Of a stretch of 64,000 bases of DNA, positions 9,934 through 21,085 are shown in pieces. The stretch spans positions 600,501 to 664,500 of the forward strand of contig NC_090167.1 of assembly GCF_017916325.1 (NCBI RefSeq). The letters are read 5' to 3'. The position numbers and the translations under genes were made by a program. Origin of the DNA: Leishmania martiniquensis. Lineage: Eukaryota > Euglenozoa > Kinetoplastea > Trypanosomatida > Trypanosomatidae. The notes beneath the pieces are model-generated. The model saw only the letters and a program-made list of their open reading frames with translations, was not told where the DNA came from and searched no databases. Positions within the stretch are counted from its first letter, which is position 1. The number at the start of each line of letters is the position of its first letter.

Positions 9934-11283
9934 TCAGTGCAGTGCCGAGGCGCCTCGGAAGCCGCAGTGAATCCGACGCGCTCGCCGTGGTGGCACCATA
10001 TTTTGCGGCGCCACGTTGCGCACTGCCGTGTTCGTATTTTGCATCCAAATGCGTGCGTTAAAGATGCGAAATAGCTCCTTGTTGAGCCGGCGAAAATCAA
10101 TCACTTCACAGGAATCGAAGAAGAAACTGATCTTCGTTCCGTCAAACTGGTACTCGCAGTCCAGCACCTCCATAGGAAGATGAAGACGGTCAGCGATCTC
10201 ACGGCACGTCGCGAGCGCCAGCCTCTCCATGCTCACGTGCTCGCAATGCAGGCGGTGCACCTCCTCGTCAGTAGCGACGCGGATAACCTCCATGATGTAC
10301 GCAAACCTCCCCGGAAGCAGCACGCCTGGGTCGAGCGACTGAACGGTTTCTGATTCAAAGGCTTTCTTGTGCGGATTCCATAAAGCACACTGCACCACGA
10401 GCCCGCAGTCGTACCCGCGGTCGCCAGGCACAATGACGTACGTCCCCACCTTCACGGTCACCGGACTCGCGAACCGACGCAGTCGCCCACGCTTGAACTC
10501 GACGTGAGCTACGTAGCAGAAGGTCTCCGCTGGCCACGGCCGCTGTTTCGGGTGCTCTGCGACGCCGTCGGGGAGTCGGGGTGAGGTCATCTCAGTACTC
10601 GCGTGAGTACCGCCCGAGCTTCGCACCTCACCGCACGCCGGGGGCGGCACCAGGGTAAAACGCGAAGGGGAACCTTTCATTATGCGAATGAGGGAGACAC
10701 CAGGCTCCTCGACCTCGCGAGAGTAGACCCAGGCATCCAGGCTATGCTTCGCGACATCAGAGGGTGCTCCTGAGTTGCTTATCCCGCAAGACGTCTGACC
10801 AGAGTTAACGGCGCTGGCGTTGCCTGTGGTGGTACCGCGACTCACAACAGTCCATACCTCACTCTGGCATTGGATGGCGAGGCGTCGTGTGTTCTCGATC
10901 ACTGTTTGAAGGAGGTAAAGCGCATTTCGCTCTGAAGCCTCGCGCCGCTGAAGCGAGCGTGGGGTAGCGGCGGGAAAGCCAGCTGCGTCGCTCACATCCG
11001 CTCCTCGCGCGCTGGCAGAGGTCGGAGACGATCTCGATATATACGCGCCTGGGTAAGGGCTAGAGTCCACCCATGTGTGAAGGTGCTCTGCGAGGTGCTG
11101 GAGATAGCTGTTGACCGCCTTCATTTCAGACAGTATCTCTGTGGGGCGCACGGCTCCCATTGCAACTGGTAGCTTGAGAACAGGCTTCACCGACGCCGTG
11201 TTCGCCGCGTGCTTGGGCCGGCCGATGGGTGTAGAGAAGATGGCCTGCGCATCCGTAGAGGCTGCCGCGGCGGTGATTGCCAT
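9934..11283 (-). CDS. PSP1-domain protein
   Basis: This 449-aa protein has a PSP1 C-terminal domain at about residues 255-417. GTYVIVPGDRGYDCGLVV (280-297) fits the conserved strand-turn of the family. It is followed by the LPMEVLDCEYQFDGTKISFF block, then VIDFRRLNKELFRIFNARIW. PSP1 domains occur in bacterial YaaT, in yeast Psp1, and in kinetoplastid RNA-binding factors linked to the cell-cycle 'cycling sequence' of replication mRNAs; an RNA-related role is therefore plausible but inferred. Residues 45-75 and 112-140 are helical, and the intervening sequence is Ser/Gly/Pro-rich. The ATG at 11281-11283 is used, with candidate splice acceptor AGs at 11300-11301 and 11382-11383. The C-terminus is basic (PPRRARRIH), with no sign of truncation. 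Confidence 0.85.
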   Translation of the reverse strand: MAITAAAASTDAQAIFSTPIGRPKHAANTASVKPVLKLPVAMGAVRPTEILSEMKAVNSYLQHLAEHLHTWVDSSPYPGAYISRSSPTSASARGADVSDAAGFPAATPRSLQRREASERNALYLLQTVIENTRRLAIQCQSEVWTVVSRGTTTGNASAVNSGQTSCGISNSGAPSDVAKHSLDAWVYSREVEEPGVSLIRIMKGSPSRFTLVPPPACGEVRSSGGTHASTEMTSPRLPDGVAEHPKQRPWPAETFCYVAHVEFKRGRLRRFASPVTVKVGTYVIVPGDRGYDCGLVVQCALWNPHKKAFESETVQSLDPGVLLPGRFAYIMEVIRVATDEEVHRLHCEHVSMERLALATCREIADRLHLPMEVLDCEYQFDGTKISFFFDSCEVIDFRRLNKELFRIFNARIWMQNTNTAVRNVAPQNMVPPRRARRIHCGFRGASALH

Positions 11284-12338
11284 GTTGAAAGTTGCCGTGC
11301 TTTGGTGGAGGAAGAGGTCTGGGTGTGTCTAAGGGTAATCCTAGCGTCCCCAGATCACGTGAGGGGGCGTGAACTTGTCGACTGCAAAAGAGTGGCTAGC
11401 GAGGGGTGAAAAGAAAAGGTCGGGACGCGAGAAGGCGAAATCTGTCGGTGTGAAGGAAGAAGCGAAGCGCGCCGACAATCTGCCGCCGGAGGGCTTCAGA
11501 GCGTGAAGGCAATGCGCTGGGTAACGGAGCGGCGCAGCGTCTGCTTCGCGGTCAGCCTTGAACGGGTGCGAACTAAACACAAGCGAGGCGGAAACGTCTC
11601 TGAGAGGGAAGATTGAAAGGGAGTGGGGGTGGGGGAGAAAGGGAGGGACGGCTGTAAATCTCAGTTCGTATGCTCTGTTGTGGTCTCTTTGTCGCGGGAC
11701 GGATGGCTGCAGACAGAAAACGCAGCGATTCAGCTGCCTTCAGCTTCACTGTTGCTGCAACGTTTATACACGTATGCGTTAGCCTCGAGAAAGAGAGAGA
11801 ACGGCGGTGAGACGGGGAAAAAGATGTATTGCAGCGCGTTGCATGGTGGCATAGAGGCTTGCAGCTCGCACACACGGATGCATCAGCCGCCTCTTTTTAC
11901 TATTTTCGCCCCATTCCGACCACCACACGGGTTCAGCGATGCCCCTCCTCTACGCAGATGCTGCAGCTATGCGGGAGCGGTTCGCGCCTCGAAACCTGCG
12001 TGCAACGTGGAGGGCCCCTTCGCCCAAGCTCTGCCTTTCAGTCCGCCGCCGAGGAGGAGGCCATTACGAGGACGAGAGGTGCTGCAGCCGCACGCGCCCT
12101 GCTGAGTTGGGGAGAAGGGGCAGAAGAAGAGGGAGAGGGAGGCGAAAAAAAAACCGGGGCCAAGCGGCTTCTACACTTTCGTTGTCTCCGCAGCAGCGGC
12201 GTTACATGGCGGTCAGGAAAACGTCTCGGTCCGCGGCGGCCTCCCTGTGCAAAGGAGCGCCACAAAAACATCTATCGCTGCAGCAGCACACTTTTTTTCC
12301 CCATGCACAAGTTGCCCCATCTCTGCTCACCCCAGTCG
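11284..12338. other. Intercistronic region without a supported gene
   Basis: This holds the 3' UTR of the CLU-domain gene and the leader of the PSP1-domain gene. Three overlapping plus-strand open frames of 160-214 aa at 11623-12511 are Arg/Ala/Gly-rich with no domain. They reflect GC-rich DNA lacking stops rather than genes. Confidence 0.55.
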
Positions 12339-15098
12339 TCACAGGGCCGTATACAGAAGGGACTCGTTCAGGTAAAAGGGCTGCTGGGCGTCATTGGCGC
12401 CTTCCGGGGTGTACCCGACCCAGAAGAGCAGAAGGCGCTCCGCGAGGCCCCTCACGGAGGCACTCCTTTCTGAGTTCTCTTCGGCACCCGCATCCTTTGT
12501 TACGGCTGTAGAAAGCGGCGAGGGTGCTAAGCGCGGTGCGGGAAACAACCGAGTTCGTGGCCCGATGTGCTCGATTTCGATGAAGGCATCAGTCTCCGCC
12601 TCGGACGAAGCGGCCATCACAGACTCTGACTCACGATGTCGAGCGCCAGTCTCGCAATCAGTTCCGTGAGACGATGCCGCTGAATTCGCCGTCGCAGAAA
12701 GCACTGCCAAGGAAGACAGGCACGAGTCCGATAACGTCACCCCTGCCAAGAAGGCAACACGCTCAGCCACGAGTCGAAGCGAATTCAAAGAGAGGCGAAA
12801 AGGCTCGCACGCGCCCACAAAGCGCGACTGAAGCGCTGGCCCCAAGCGGGTGCGCCAGAATCGCTCTGAGATGGCACCTGCTGGCTGCAGAAGCGAGGTG
12901 AAAAAAGCTGTACAAACCGACCGTGCTTCAGCGGGGGTTGTGGCAGTGCGGAGGTCTTGCTGCAGGAGGTGCTTCGCCGCTCGCGCCACGAGCTCTACTT
13001 GACACCAGTGCTCGACCGCAGTGCGCGTCGAACGCGGTAGACGGTGCAGTACGTACGCCAGGTACCGTAAGTTGAGTCCGTTTGCGTGCATCAAATCGCT
13101 CAGCGATGGAACCATGACGAAGCTGCCCGCCTTTCGGCATCCCGCACCGCACCGCACCGCAGTCGGACACGCTTGCGCCAGTGGGTCGGCAAGGGCACCG
13201 TCTCCAGTCGGGTGCTCAAATACCAGTCGTGTATAGCAATGCATGCAAGCACAGCAGCACTGCAGGGCGTTTGTGCACACGACGAAGCGCAGTTCGTTCG
13301 CGTCGATGTCACCGTCGCACATGGTGCAGGACTCGACCGAAAGCATCGGTGCAGACACAGAGAATTGAAAACCAAGTGTTCCTGCCACACGCGTGATGCC
13401 CTCTGACTTGATCCACGCACCCGCCGCGTAAGATTGGGATGCAAGCACCTCTAATTTGCACGTGCGTGCATCCAGGGCCCTCCTCACGGACGCCTGCGGT
13501 GAACACGCGCACTCGTTCGGCAGCCACGACCTCTGCCAGGTGAAGAAGACTTCGGGACGGACGCAGCAGCACAGCAGGCTGGCGTACAGAGACCCAGCGC
13601 CTGAAGTCCCGACCAGCCGATCCGAAGACGTGGAGGGCAATACCGACACACTGACAGAGAGGTCCGCACGGTGGGGTGGTAACACGGGCGGAAGAAGACG
13701 ATGGGTCTGCGACAGGTAGAGGCGGCGGTCACGTCCGGCGTACACACGCCATTCACGAGGCACGTCACCGCCTTCAAACCGGAGAGCGCGCCCAAGCCTG
13801 TGCAGGAGGTCCGAGACAAGAGCCGGTCGCGGCGATGGTGCCGCTGATGTGTAGGGAGAGACGGCGACACTCCCCTCTGCCGCGATAACTGTACTGCTGT
13901 CTGCTGCAATAAGGCTTGCCGTGCCATATGGGGGAACTGTCGAGCACAAAAAAGAGAAGCCGCCAAACGTGCAGTAGGCGTGAAGCGGCACATGCAAAGC
14001 GTAGCGCGGCGCCACATGCGCGAGGATCTCCTGGTGGCGATAGATGGCCCGCCCGCACTTCATCGCCATCTCGTCCCCGCCGAGAATGCCATCTGGCGTG
14101 TCCACGCACCGCCGCAGCAGGATGCCGCCGTGGAAGTACACCTGATCGGGGAAGCGCGGGTGTGTCGCGACTTGGCGGCTGGACGGAGGCATCGTCGCCT
14201 CTTTCCATATCTGTACAACAGTGCGTTCCACTTCGGACCTAAACGCGGCAAGGAGCGCCTCCACCTGAGCGTGCGGTGACGCCTCTGGTAGCGCTGAAGG
14301 AGGAATACCAGAGGATAGGGGTCCGTCGAGGTATGCGCACTCTTCGGTAAGCCACCATTGCTCGACGGCCCGTTGATACTCCAGGTTCCAATCCCGCTTG
14401 GTCGTTTCCTGTGGGTGAACCGCGGCCCAATAGTAAGTGTACAGCTCTGCGTCAGCGAAAAGAAAGTGAGCTGCCGCAGTGTGAGAGACCTCCGCGCAGG
14501 AAATGGAAGGCAACACCGTGCACCAGTTTATCTCTGTACTCGGCAGGCCGGATCGCAACGTGAGCGTGTCATCGCTGTCGGAGGCCGCCGCGAGTGTATC
14601 TCGAGCGTCGTACACGCGGTGCCATGATGGCGCAGCAAGGGCTTCACCATCAGCCGGCGCTTCAGCAGAGTCTGAGTAAGCAATCCAGCCTAGCGTGCCA
14701 TCATCGCACCGAGTGCTAATCCACCAGCCACCAAACACGTCTCGGTGTCGAGACGCTTCCAGCAAGACTGCCCCGGCGGGAACTACACCAGCCACCTCTC
14801 CTAGGGGGCCGGCGTAGAGGGGTTCCTCGCATGTGGCACCCCAAAAAACGGGGGAGCGACTGCGGCGTGACTGGCCCTTCGATGGCGCGGAAGGCTGGGA
14901 CGAGGTTGACCTAGCACTGCACGCCTTCGAGAGGGGCAGCCTCTTTCTTGTACTCGAAAGCAATGTGGAGCGTCGCCGAGGTGCCTGGTGCGAGGCCGGC
15001 GCGGTGCTGTCCGCCCGTCGAGGCGGCAGCGGCTGCTGCACTGACGACTCGCTGCGGTCGCCCACTACGCTCTGCTCTCTCGTGCGTTGTGTTCTCAT
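12339..15098 (-). CDS. CLU (clustered mitochondria)-domain protein with SH3-like and Cys-rich parts
   Basis: In this 919-aa protein, residues 84-144 look like an SH3-type barrel (VVPAGAVLLEA ... GGWWISTRCDDGTLGWI). A divergent CLU domain follows with landmarks in the right order: GDEMAMKCGRAIYRHQEIL (341-359), PLHAYCTFGGFSFLCSTVPP (371-390), the G-R-D-R-R-L-Y-L ... RLLPP block (455-471) and VRPEV (513-517). Later, NGLNLRYLAYVL (673-684) and VELVARAAKHLL (701-712) match the segment after the CLU core. A cluster of about a dozen cysteines at 591-655 (CTMCDGD ... CCCACMHCY ... CGAGC) is inserted and may bind zinc. CLU proteins such as CLUH bind mRNAs for mitochondrial proteins and affect mitochondrial distribution; I infer only a related role. 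The start is the ATG at 15096-15098. Confidence 0.8.
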   Translation of the reverse strand: MRTQRTREQSVVGDRSESSVQQPLPPRRADSTAPASHQAPRRRSTLLSSTRKRLPLSKACSARSTSSQPSAPSKGQSRRSRSPVFWGATCEEPLYAGPLGEVAGVVPAGAVLLEASRHRDVFGGWWISTRCDDGTLGWIAYSDSAEAPADGEALAAPSWHRVYDARDTLAAASDSDDTLTLRSGLPSTEINWCTVLPSISCAEVSHTAAAHFLFADAELYTYYWAAVHPQETTKRDWNLEYQRAVEQWWLTEECAYLDGPLSSGIPPSALPEASPHAQVEALLAAFRSEVERTVVQIWKEATMPPSSRQVATHPRFPDQVYFHGGILLRRCVDTPDGILGGDEMAMKCGRAIYRHQEILAHVAPRYALHVPLHAYCTFGGFSFLCSTVPPYGTASLIAADSSTVIAAEGSVAVSPYTSAAPSPRPALVSDLLHRLGRALRFEGGDVPREWRVYAGRDRRLYLSQTHRLLPPVLPPHRADLSVSVSVLPSTSSDRLVGTSGAGSLYASLLCCCVRPEVFFTWQRSWLPNECACSPQASVRRALDARTCKLEVLASQSYAAGAWIKSEGITRVAGTLGFQFSVSAPMLSVESCTMCDGDIDANELRFVVCTNALQCCCACMHCYTRLVFEHPTGDGALADPLAQACPTAVRCGAGCRKAGSFVMVPSLSDLMHANGLNLRYLAYVLHRLPRSTRTAVEHWCQVELVARAAKHLLQQDLRTATTPAEARSVCTAFFTSLLQPAGAISERFWRTRLGPALQSRFVGACEPFRLSLNSLRLVAERVAFLAGVTLSDSCLSSLAVLSATANSAASSHGTDCETGARHRESESVMAASSEAETDAFIEIEHIGPRTRLFPAPRLAPSPLSTAVTKDAGAEENSERSASVRGLAERLLLFWVGYTPEGANDAQQPFYLNESLLYTAL

Positions 15099-16291
15099 TC
15101 GTTATGTGAAAGGTGATCTACATCAGGAAGACAATGGATGGGCGGACACAAAGGCACCACCCACTCAATCCAATACGCCGCCTTCGTAACAGAGAAGATA
15201 AGCGAAAAGAGGTGTGTGTGTGTGTGCATCGGAAGGGGGGAGGAGAGGGGAGAGGATGGGGCAGAGAGGCATCCATGTCCTCATCCACAGAGAATACCGG
15301 TCAAGAGAGTTCTCATTTTACCCCCCACACACACACAAAAGCAGAAGCACGAAAATGATCGAGTCAGAGGAGCGGTGAAGGGTATGTGCACGACAGCACA
15401 AACGGAGGTCATTAGGCTTTCGACACGTGCTTTGTATCTCTACGCAGGCCTTCGGTGCACGCCATACGTGTGCTTTCGGTGATATTGTTTATTTTTCTCG
15501 CCGTACATTGCAGAGCCGCGGCCAGCAACTGCACGACTGACTGCCGATGAGACGAGAGAGCTCTGCCAGCCACACTTCCGAATGCGTCCCCCGGTCGCCA
15601 AGGATGAAGTTTCTCTCGAGAGGCGCTACTGGTGCACTCCCTGCATGCCCCCTTCGCTTCTTTCTCTGCCTGCGCCTGTGTGTGGGTGTGGGTGTCGGTG
15701 GACAAGGTGGAGCGCCTGAAAGGGACAGTGAGGAGAAGAGGAGCGAGGAGGGGGGAGGGGAGCGACGTTCGCTTTCTGTACAAAGCTGCTGCTCCCCACG
15801 CAGGGAGTCCACACACATACACACGCAGAGAAAGAGGGGGTGAGGGGATGCCAAGAAATACGTCGGAAGCGACGAAACAGATGTGCAGGAGAATTGGAGA
15901 GGGAAAAGAAAGAAAGCAAAAGAGCACTGAGCGAGTGCGCACGCAGAACAGAGAGAGAAAAAAACAAAGGCGCCATACCTCTTCCGAAGCGTGCACGAAG
16001 AAGGAGGAGGCACCAGCGTCGCCGGCCCAGATGGCAAAGGTGCCAAACGCACAGATTCACCGACGGCCTTACTCTGACCAGAAGCAGGGAAGCGTGGGTG
16101 CCGTGAGAGTAAGGCGAGAATCACTCTCGTACGCGCGCAAAGGCGTCGTGGGCGCGCGACGCGTGGCAGACGCTCGACAGGAGATCGAGTACCTCTTCTA
16201 GCACCCTCTGTAAATTCCCATCTCCCACAACGTACACCTCCCTTTCAAAGAAATGTGCAGTCATGGCTGCGTCTCTCCTCACTCATGCGAT
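15099..16291. other. Intercistronic region without a supported gene
   Basis: Purine-rich on the plus strand, so pyrimidine-rich on the transcribed strand, especially 15215-15265 and 15715-15770. These are candidate splice and polyadenylation signals between the ArfGAP and CLU-domain genes. No coding frame is convincing. Confidence 0.55.
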
Positions 16292-18493
16292 CTAGCAGCG
16301 GGGGGACTTCTGCAGGAATCGCTCCTTCAGGACACGGAGTCGCTCCTCCAGATGCTGCTGCATCCTCAGCATGCTGTTCGATGTGGCAGTGTTGTCTGTG
16401 GGCAGACGACGCAGCGGCGACGGTGGTGATGCCTGGAACTCTGTGTCGCCATCCTCGAACACCGGTGACAGCAGTGATCCCCGATAATGTGCAAATGCGC
16501 GGCGGGATGGTGCGGCCATCGCCCGCCCGAAGGCGGGTGGACATGCCGGCAATGCACCTGAGAGGGGAGCGCGGGACGGGCGCGGATCCGCATGAGGTAC
16601 GTGCGTGCCCTCATCGAGCGTTGGCGGCCACAGCACTACTCGCTGCCAGCTGCCCCGGCGATGAGGCTGGCTCGAGGCCTTCATCGGTGGGCCCGTCTGC
16701 CACGCGCCCTCTCGCAGGTGCGCTGGTGCTCCTGGTGATGGCAGCGTCAAAGACGCGCGCACCACAGTCGGCGCTGCCCTGGCCGCCACAGGAAGCCGCC
16801 AGAAGGAGGAGGACGAGCTTATGGCCGCAGCATGCTGCGTGCACCTCGAGCCAGTGAGAGGAGGAACGCAAGGGGTGAACTGCTCCGGCGGAGTAGTAGC
16901 CACAACAGCCGAGGGGCTGGCAGTGGTGAGAGCCATTGGCTCCTGCGTAGATAGCGGCGGCGACACATCCATCTCGTTTGCAGTGCGAAAGGCCACTCCG
17001 CTACCGAGCTCGTGCGCAAGGCGAGGGGCCTGCTGCGGCGTCGGTCGTCGCATGGATGACTTCGGCAGCAGCTGAGAGTCGCACCCGTGAAGCTTGCAGC
17101 CACCCTGAGCTGGGCTCTCCTTTGTGTCCGTAACGTGAGGTGACAAGCGCCTTGGATCGACTCGCGCCATTTCCCATTGCGCTGACTGAGCCAAGAGAGG
17201 AGGCGGCAGGGAGGCGCCTTGTGAGCTCGCAACGAGTGGAAAAGACGGCTCTGACGGCACAGCATCGCTCGCAACCGCATCCTCTGGGGAAGCTTGCTTG
17301 CGCCCACGCCGGTGTGGCCGTGCTCTCACTCCTGCCTCTTGGTGAGGTCCCGTTTCCGCCACAGATGGAGCACGCGCGGCCTGCTCCGTGTCGGCGAACG
17401 GATCTTGGTGCAGCTCGGATGTCGGGGTAACGACTCGCTCTCGATTCACCGGTGCAGCCACCACCGCCTCCACAGGTACAGCAGCAGTCAGCGCCACCGC
17501 CTCCACTGGTTCACTCAGCAGTACCGGCGGTTTCCGCTTTGCTGGGCGGCGGCGCTTAACTTTAGCGCCGGTGTTTGCGGCTTCATGCGGCGCCGTCGTA
17601 GGCATCGGGGAGGCTGTACCGTTCTCTGCTATACCGATGGTGGCGATGGGCGTCAAGGAGGTGGACGGCGACGGCTGCTCGAACACGACATCTGCCATGG
17701 AGGAAACGCCATGTGAGACGGGATTCTGCGCTGCCGACGTCGGCTGCGCCGGCGACGCAGGCGGGCTCAGGAGCTCCTCTTGCGACGCAGAAGGCACGAT
17801 GGTACGTAGCCAATCAAAAATGGCTGCCTCCCTCTGCGGCGAAACACAAGAAGCGCCGAAGACGGCCTGCGGGAAGGTGTTAGCATCGAGCGCGGGATGG
17901 GGTACCTCAGCTACCGCCGGGGCTGCCTCGACGGACGGGAAGGTTGGCGGCGCCGCCTTGACGGCAGCCTTTTTCGGCGCCTTCAGCTGTGCACGCGGGC
18001 CCGCCGGAACATCTCCAAGTGCGTGTGTCGTCTGCTTCACGTCTTTTGGTGCCTCTACAGTGGCTTCAACGGTGGCGCCCGCTGTCGGCGGGGGGAGTGG
18101 CCGGTAGTACCGCCGCTGTACGTACTTGAGACGAATCCACTTCATCACGTTTGCCGAGGCCTCGCGCTCTGCAGGTTTGACGTAGCTAGCGGGAATGGTC
18201 GCCTCGAAAGCGCGCTTGGCACGCTGGTTACCCATGCTGGACATGAATGCAATCTGCTCCGGCTCCCAGAGGTCCATCGTGCAGCTCTTTACCTTGCTGA
18301 TGTGCACGCCGAGCTGGCGATGCAGGCCACTGCAACGGATACATATGAAGATGCCGAGATTCACGCTCGCCCACGTCGGGTTACGTGCGCAGCAATCCAT
18401 GCACTCATTATTGTAGGGCTGCTTTAGCAGTGCTAATAGCTGTCGTAGGCGCTGATCCTGAACTTCTTTTGACTGCCGCTTTATCGACGCCAT
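16292..18493 (-). CDS. ArfGAP-domain protein
   Basis: This 733-aa protein has a complete N-terminal ArfGAP domain (about residues 12-130). The zinc finger is C31-x2-C34-x16-C51-x2-C54, followed by SGLHRQLG containing the arginine finger R59. The conserved W41 and G47 are present, and [22 protein letters not shown] follows as in SMAP/AGFG-type ArfGAPs. It should stimulate GTP hydrolysis by Arf GTPases in vesicle trafficking. The remaining 600 residues are Ala/Pro/Ser-rich, apparently disordered, with basic runs such as [13 protein letters not shown]. The last 30 residues form a short coiled-coil-like helix ([20 protein letters not shown]). I see no PH, ankyrin or BAR domain. The ATG at 18491-18493 is the first in frame; a few upstream codons start at GTG. 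Confidence 0.92.
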   Translation of the reverse strand: MASIKRQSKEVQDQRLRQLLALLKQPYNNECMDCCARNPTWASVNLGIFICIRCSGLHRQLGVHISKVKSCTMDLWEPEQIAFMSSMGNQRAKRAFEATIPASYVKPAEREASANVMKWIRLKYVQRRYYRPLPPPTAGATVEATVEAPKDVKQTTHALGDVPAGPRAQLKAPKKAAVKAAPPTFPSVEAAPAVAEVPHPALDANTFPQAVFGASCVSPQREAAIFDWLRTIVPSASQEELLSPPASPAQPTSAAQNPVSHGVSSMADVVFEQPSPSTSLTPIATIGIAENGTASPMPTTAPHEAANTGAKVKRRRPAKRKPPVLLSEPVEAVALTAAVPVEAVVAAPVNRERVVTPTSELHQDPFADTEQAARAPSVAETGPHQEAGVRARPHRRGRKQASPEDAVASDAVPSEPSFPLVASSQGASLPPPLLAQSAQWEMARVDPRRLSPHVTDTKESPAQGGCKLHGCDSQLLPKSSMRRPTPQQAPRLAHELGSGVAFRTANEMDVSPPLSTQEPMALTTASPSAVVATTPPEQFTPCVPPLTGSRCTQHAAAISSSSSFWRLPVAARAAPTVVRASLTLPSPGAPAHLREGAWQTGPPMKASSQPHRRGSWQRVVLWPPTLDEGTHVPHADPRPSRAPLSGALPACPPAFGRAMAAPSRRAFAHYRGSLLSPVFEDGDTEFQASPPSPLRRLPTDNTATSNSMLRMQQHLEERLRVLKERFLQKSPRC

Positions 18494-18854
18494 GCAGACA
18501 GCGTGTCTGCCCACAGTAAGCGGATGCAGGAATACTCCAGAGGCGTGACGTGGGGTCGCGGGAGGGAGGGGGAGGGACGCGACACAGCGACGGCTTCGGT
18601 TTGATTGATAGGCGACAACAGCCCACCCGCCTGGACACCACCCTGCAAGGGACCCGAAAGAGACAAAAGCAGACGTATACAGAGCAAACTACTGCGAGAA
18701 CGAGGCGCCCGCGCACCTCGATGAAGGTTCGATAGAGTCCCTTCGGGTGCAGCAAGAACGCACAACTCCACCTGTCCCGGCAGGACGCTCCCTTTGACCC
18801 GCGCGTCTTTTTGTTGAGGAGAGTAGGAGGGGGGCGTTCAGTCGATTAGTGTTC

Positions 18855-18887
18855 CCACTAACGGAGCCTACAAAGCTCCGTTAGTGG
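18855..18887. repeat. Perfect 13-bp inverted repeat (hairpin, 7-base loop)
   Basis: The left arm CCACTAACGGAGC at 18855-18867 is exactly complementary to GCTCCGTTAGTGG at 18875-18887, with the loop CTACAAA between. It lies about 360 bases upstream of the ArfGAP start and beside a (TG)n run. In the transcript it would form a strong stem-loop in the spacer or 3' UTR of the preceding gene. Confidence 0.9.
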
Positions 18888-18895
18888 CGATCTGC

Positions 18896-18938
18896 CTGTC
18901 TGTGTCTGTCTGTCTGTGTGTGTGTGTGTGTGTTTGTG
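18896..18938. repeat. (TG)n/(TCTG)n simple repeat
   Basis: TCTG units grade into about 11 TG units immediately after the 13-bp hairpin. Confidence 0.9.
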
Positions 18939-21085
18939 CTTTGGTAGAGAATGACCGAACGCACGTATGCGCGTCGATCTCTGAGGTTACCGCGTCTTCC
19001 CTTCTCTCGTTTCTCCTCCGCGCGGCAATTCGCACGACTTCCAACGAGCGCTGGCGTCTCTTCGACACGTGATAGGAAACAACGGAAGGGACGGCTCCCA
19101 GAGCGGACTCGAGCGCTGCCAAGGCGGTAGCTTAGATGCACACGAACGCCAACGGAATGTATTTTTGTTCTGTGTGTATGTGTGTGTGTATATGTAGGGG
19201 GGATAGCGAAAATGAGATGCTGTGCGACATGGGCGCAGTGAGGCCAGAATCGCTGATGGGAAAGAGGGAACGGCGAAGGCGTACAATGACGAAGGGAGAA
19301 GAAACGCAGCCCATGAGTACAGGAAGCGAAGACCAGCGCGCCCAGCCATCGCCCTCCTCGGTCGAAGAGCGGAGCGAACACGTTCCTCACAGTGGCCGCA
19401 GAGAGGAACACTGGCACAAGAGGCGGCTACAGAAGAGTGCTATGAGAGGAAAGTGCTCCGTCCCGCCTTCCCACACGTAGTCTGACTCGAATGCAGACTG
19501 GTTCAACAAGACGGCGGGGAAAGAGTGATGCGATAGGTGCGGACGAACGAAAGAACACGCATTGTCTACACTCCCGTTTCCTTCCAGCGCCCCCCTCCTT
19601 CACTCACTTCTGAAGCGCGGCATCCGGAGCGATGCCCCTTCCCCGGCATATGCCAGCGACACGCTTGGCTCTTCCGCATCACCACCACCGCCACCACTTC
19701 GTCACCCCCCCCTCTCCCTCTACACACACATCAACTCACACCTGCACAGAATTCGAATGCTCACACATTCCGCTTTCAGGTGCGCGTGAGAATGTCTCGT
19801 GCATCCCACGCCGGGATGGGTGCAAATACGGAGCCACAGCCTTCAACGGGGAGGACAGCGAAGAAGCAACAGGTCACGAGTCATACCGCCACTCAAGAAT
19901 GGAACGCCCATATGCAGATAGAAAGGGGAGGGGAAAGGGCGACGTACAACAATAAAAAAGAGCGGTCGAGCCATTGGCGGTAGGAAGCAATGAAGGGTGC
20001 ATGATGAGAGCGGCAAACAAGGTAATGGACCTACAAGCAACGGAGAGAGGGAAAGAGAGAGTCATCCAGAGAAGCAGCGTAGGCGTGTATGAGCCGCAAT
20101 CACGTCTTGCCAAATGTGCGACGGAGGGCGGTGCAGAGGGCCAATCGATGCCGGGATAAGTACTGCTCTTCTCGAAGCTGTTATTGCTGGTGGAAAAGGG
20201 AAAGAGTGGCCCGATAAAGGGCCCACATTCTTGGAGCGCGTAGGTGGGATTCGATATGAGATGGGCCCTTTGCACGAATGGAATTGGTTACGGGAGAGCC
20301 GCATGAGGGCAAGGGAGGTGGGCAAAGTCGAGGCCGCAAAAGGAGACACACGCACACACATACACACATGTACGCCTAACCAAATCACAACGAAGCATGA
20401 TGAAGGGTGAAAACAGAGCCGTGCTTCCAGAAGAAAAAAATGAAGCGAAATAAAAAGGACGAGAGCATGCTAAAAGATGAACATGTGCGGCGTCATGCAG
20501 ACACTCGCTTCCTCCACAGATGCTGTCGGCAGACCGCGCGCAGTCGCACCCAGTCACTGCAACGCGCCGAACACCCCATCCCTCTCTCCCTTCTCAGATT
20601 CGCTCGCGAACTTTCCTGGGTCACCTAGCCGAGAAGGAAAAAAAAAGAAAACTGTCGCCAATAAACTCCCCTTCCCATTCTCTCCATCATTGACTCGCAC
20701 ACGACAGCCGCAGAAGGCACTCTCGCACTCCGCAAAGTAAAAGAGAGCGCGCAGGGAATCAAATCGAAAAAAAGAAGAATTGGGAAGCACACGGGGCTTT
20801 GGGAGAGAGTGGCGGTGGTCCATTTGGCAGCTCTCGGCAAGGTGAAGGCAGCAGAGAAGGCCGGTGGTGAGACGGGCAGCGAACTATGAAAGGAGAGAGA
20901 GCGTGTCCAAGAAAAAAAAACAAGAGGCAGAGAAGAAGGGGGTCATTCGCCTCTCTCTCTCTTCTGTTTCGCCGACAGCGCATAGGAGCGGGGGAAATGA
21001 GAGGAGGGGCCCGTATACCGCTGGCGTGCTCTGATGATGAGGGAGCCCATCCATCGGCGTGGCGGTCGTTATGGGTTCGTTCATC

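Larger units (their letters stand above)
18494..21085. other. 2.6-kb spacer with hairpin and (TG)n tract
   Basis: This would carry the 3' UTR of phosphomannose isomerase and the leader of the ArfGAP gene. A C-rich pyrimidine tract at about 18556-18583 lies upstream of the ArfGAP start. A perfect hairpin (18855-18887) and a (TG)n tract are listed separately. The remaining open frames are short, with UTR-like composition. Confidence 0.6.

Noticed and set aside
11623..12511. Three overlapping plus-strand open frames of 160-214 residues
   Set aside because: Three frames open at once points to GC-rich DNA without stops, not coding.
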